NCBI GenBank assembly: GCA_905221615.1
Contig: CAJNDT010002035.1
Location: 119,501-183,500 of the forward strand
Reading direction: 5' to 3'
DNA: 64,000 nucleotides
Source of the DNA: Symbiodinium sp. CCMP2592
Taxonomy: Eukaryota; Sar; Dinophyceae; Suessiales; Symbiodiniaceae
The translations under genes were made by a program, and so were the position numbers. Shown piece after piece: positions 62,278-64,000 of the stretch. Numbering within the stretch: the first letter of the stretch is position 1; each line of letters opens with the position of its first letter. Under the pieces are notes generated by a model, which saw nothing but the letters and a program-made list of their open reading frames with translations, did no database searches and had not been told where the DNA came from.

Positions 62278-64000
62278 AACCCCCAAAGCAGGTCGGTAGC
62301 TGACAATCTCCGGCCCCTGGTCACTCAAGACCAGGACGTGCACGAGCTCGGGCCTGAAAAGGTCTTAGGGTTCAGAGTTGTAGGGTTTGGGGCTTAGGGT
62401 TTAAGGTTCTAGGGCTTAAGGTTCAGGGTTTAAGGTTCAGGGTTTAAGGTTTTAGGGCTTGGGGTTTTAGGGTTTGGGGTTTAGGATTTAAGGTTTTAGG
62501 GTTCAGGGTTTAAAGTTTTAGGATTTAGTGTTGCTGTAGGGCTGAATACGGTTTTGAATGGCTTAATTGGGACGTAGCAATCTGGGTGATCAGCAGTATA
62601 ATATCCCTCCTGAAGATCCCCAAAACAGTTATACAAATCATGACATGGGCGGGTTTCCGCGTAATCTAGATGAAAAGGACCCTGAAAGCTCTCAGGAGTC
62701 TCTAAAGTCCTGAAAAAGCACTGCAACGCCCCGCAAAAAATCCTACAGAAGGCCTGCGCAGGAATCCCAAACCCTAAACCCAGAGGGGTTTGCAGAAAAA
62801 ACCTACAAAAGGCCTGCGCAGGAATCCAAAGTCCCGAGCGCTGTCCGGCGACCTCAGCGTTTGCGGGGTTGATGATCTTTGGGGCTTAGGGGTGTAGGGT
62901 TTAAGCGATTTTTAGGGCGTGCGGGGGATTTCGGGCTTAGAAGGTCTGGGGTCAGAGCGTCCAACCCGCCAGCATCAAAGAAGGCACTATCCACATGAAC
63001 TCAACCCAGCAGCGCAAGCAACAACAATGACCAGCATTCTATGTAGCATAATGCACCACCACAACCATCGCCGTCGTGATCAGTGCCATGGTCAGCACTG
63101 GCATTCATCAAAAGCAAGACCAGCAACATCATACTAGCGGTCATCACCATCATCACCATCATCAGCGTATCCTTTTTTGCATCTTCGTTGTTGCACCAGC
63201 GATGTCATCGTCTCCAGGGTCCAACGCTATCATCACCATCGCCCACCGCCAGAACCAGGGATATCACTGGCCATCATAAACGCCAACATGATCAAGACCA
63301 CGACCCCACAAGCCAAAACCACCTCAACAGCAGCAACTACAGCACAAGGAGTCACAACCAATCTGACGTGAGACTGAAATCAGCAGCAACCAAAGTAGCA
63401 ACCAGAATACAGGCAAAATCTTAAAGCCGCAGTTGGACGAGCAGTGTAAAGCTGAAATCAGAGACTGCTTTTGCGACCAAAACATGAAAACGAGCAACAA
63501 GAGCACCAACAAAAATTAGAAGCAAACTCACACTACCTCATCCCATTTCAGTATCCACCGTGCTCCTCAACATCTCGCATCGTCACAGCCATGATCGCCC
63601 CTCTGGCGGTCATCGACATCATCGGCATCATCATCCGTGTCGTCGGTGTCATCCTCATCGTCGTCGGCATCATCGTCATCACCATCATCATCATCACCAA
63701 CAACAGCAACAGATCACCACCATCATGCAATCCATCACTGGGTCAACCAAGCAAGCAACCAACCAGTCCATCATTCCGCAGCAAGTCTTTGCAAGAAGAC
63801 CATCCGTTCATGGAGCAGTTAGCCTGCGAAGCCGATTGTGTGTTGATGTTTATGCTGCAGCGTATGCAGAGACTGTAACATGCCGATGCCCTTTTCACCG
63901 GTATCAAGGTGCGAAAGTCCTGTTGCTCCTGGCACGCTTCCCTCCTAAGAGAAGCGAAGACTTGCTGGACCTACTGCTTGGAACTGGAGATGTGGGTTTT
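62278..64000. other. Non-coding stretch with low-complexity end
   Basis: 62355-62530 is TTTAGGG-like. 62745-62830 has two copies of GGCCTGCGCAGGAATCC separated by ~70 bp. From 62990 to 63740 the sequence is degenerate CAT/CAC/CAA-rich; the open frames here are low complexity. No gene supported. Confidence 0.5.

Noticed and set aside
63471-63878. Open frame with Ile/Val-rich membrane-like segment
   Set aside because: The hydrophobic run comes from ATC/GTC trinucleotide repetition; the opposite strand is equally open and Met-rich.

Overview
The window looks like nuclear DNA of a unicellular, probably photosynthetic eukaryote. Degenerate plant/algal-type telomere-like motifs (TTTAGGG/CCCTAAA) are scattered over all of the flanking DNA. 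That DNA is repeat-rich and almost gene-free, and an AT-rich block of virus genes sits in the middle. A cryptophyte or a chlorarachniophyte would fit, but the sequence alone does not settle the host.

Layout. (1) 1-14.9 kb: non-coding DNA with many ~70-210 bp foldback elements, most flanked by TA dinucleotides (MITE-like), telomere-like runs and simple repeats. (2) 14.935-29.396 kb: a very large imperfect palindrome with two ~4.76 kb arms around a ~0.68 kb spacer. Each arm carries one copy of an unidentified ORF. The left arm alone is interrupted by ~4.26 kb of tandem arrays. (3) 29.4-35.35 kb: more foldback elements and telomere-like tracts. (4) 35.353-53.812 kb: an integrated Polinton-like virus (PLV, a virophage relative) bounded by terminal inverted repeats (TIRs) with a ~306 bp near-identical core. 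(5) 53.8-64 kb: foldback elements, a trinucleotide block, a ~3.7 kb array of 76 bp units, and more telomere-like and low-complexity DNA.

The PLV carries a coherent virion and replication set: A32/FtsK-HerA-like packaging ATPase, double-jelly-roll major capsid protein, penton-like minor capsid protein, a fibre protein with an S74 intramolecular chaperone, a GHSQAG lipase, several small structural or zinc-finger proteins, a 1319-residue polymerase-like/SF1-helicase replication protein, and a retrovirus-type (rve) integrase. All large reading frames are intact. Only one small ORF upstream of the integrase looks frameshifted. Short perfect hairpins follow several stop codons.

The most interesting feature is inside the right TIR, beyond the integrase. 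There is a host-like, higher-GC, intron-containing gene of 428 residues. Its N-terminus reads as a Crinkler-type (CRN/CR-effector) ubiquitin-like header and its C-terminus as a papain-like fold whose expected catalytic His is missing. A PLV that carries a Crinkler-like effector as cargo inside its own TIRs is the main candidate for an undescribed system here.
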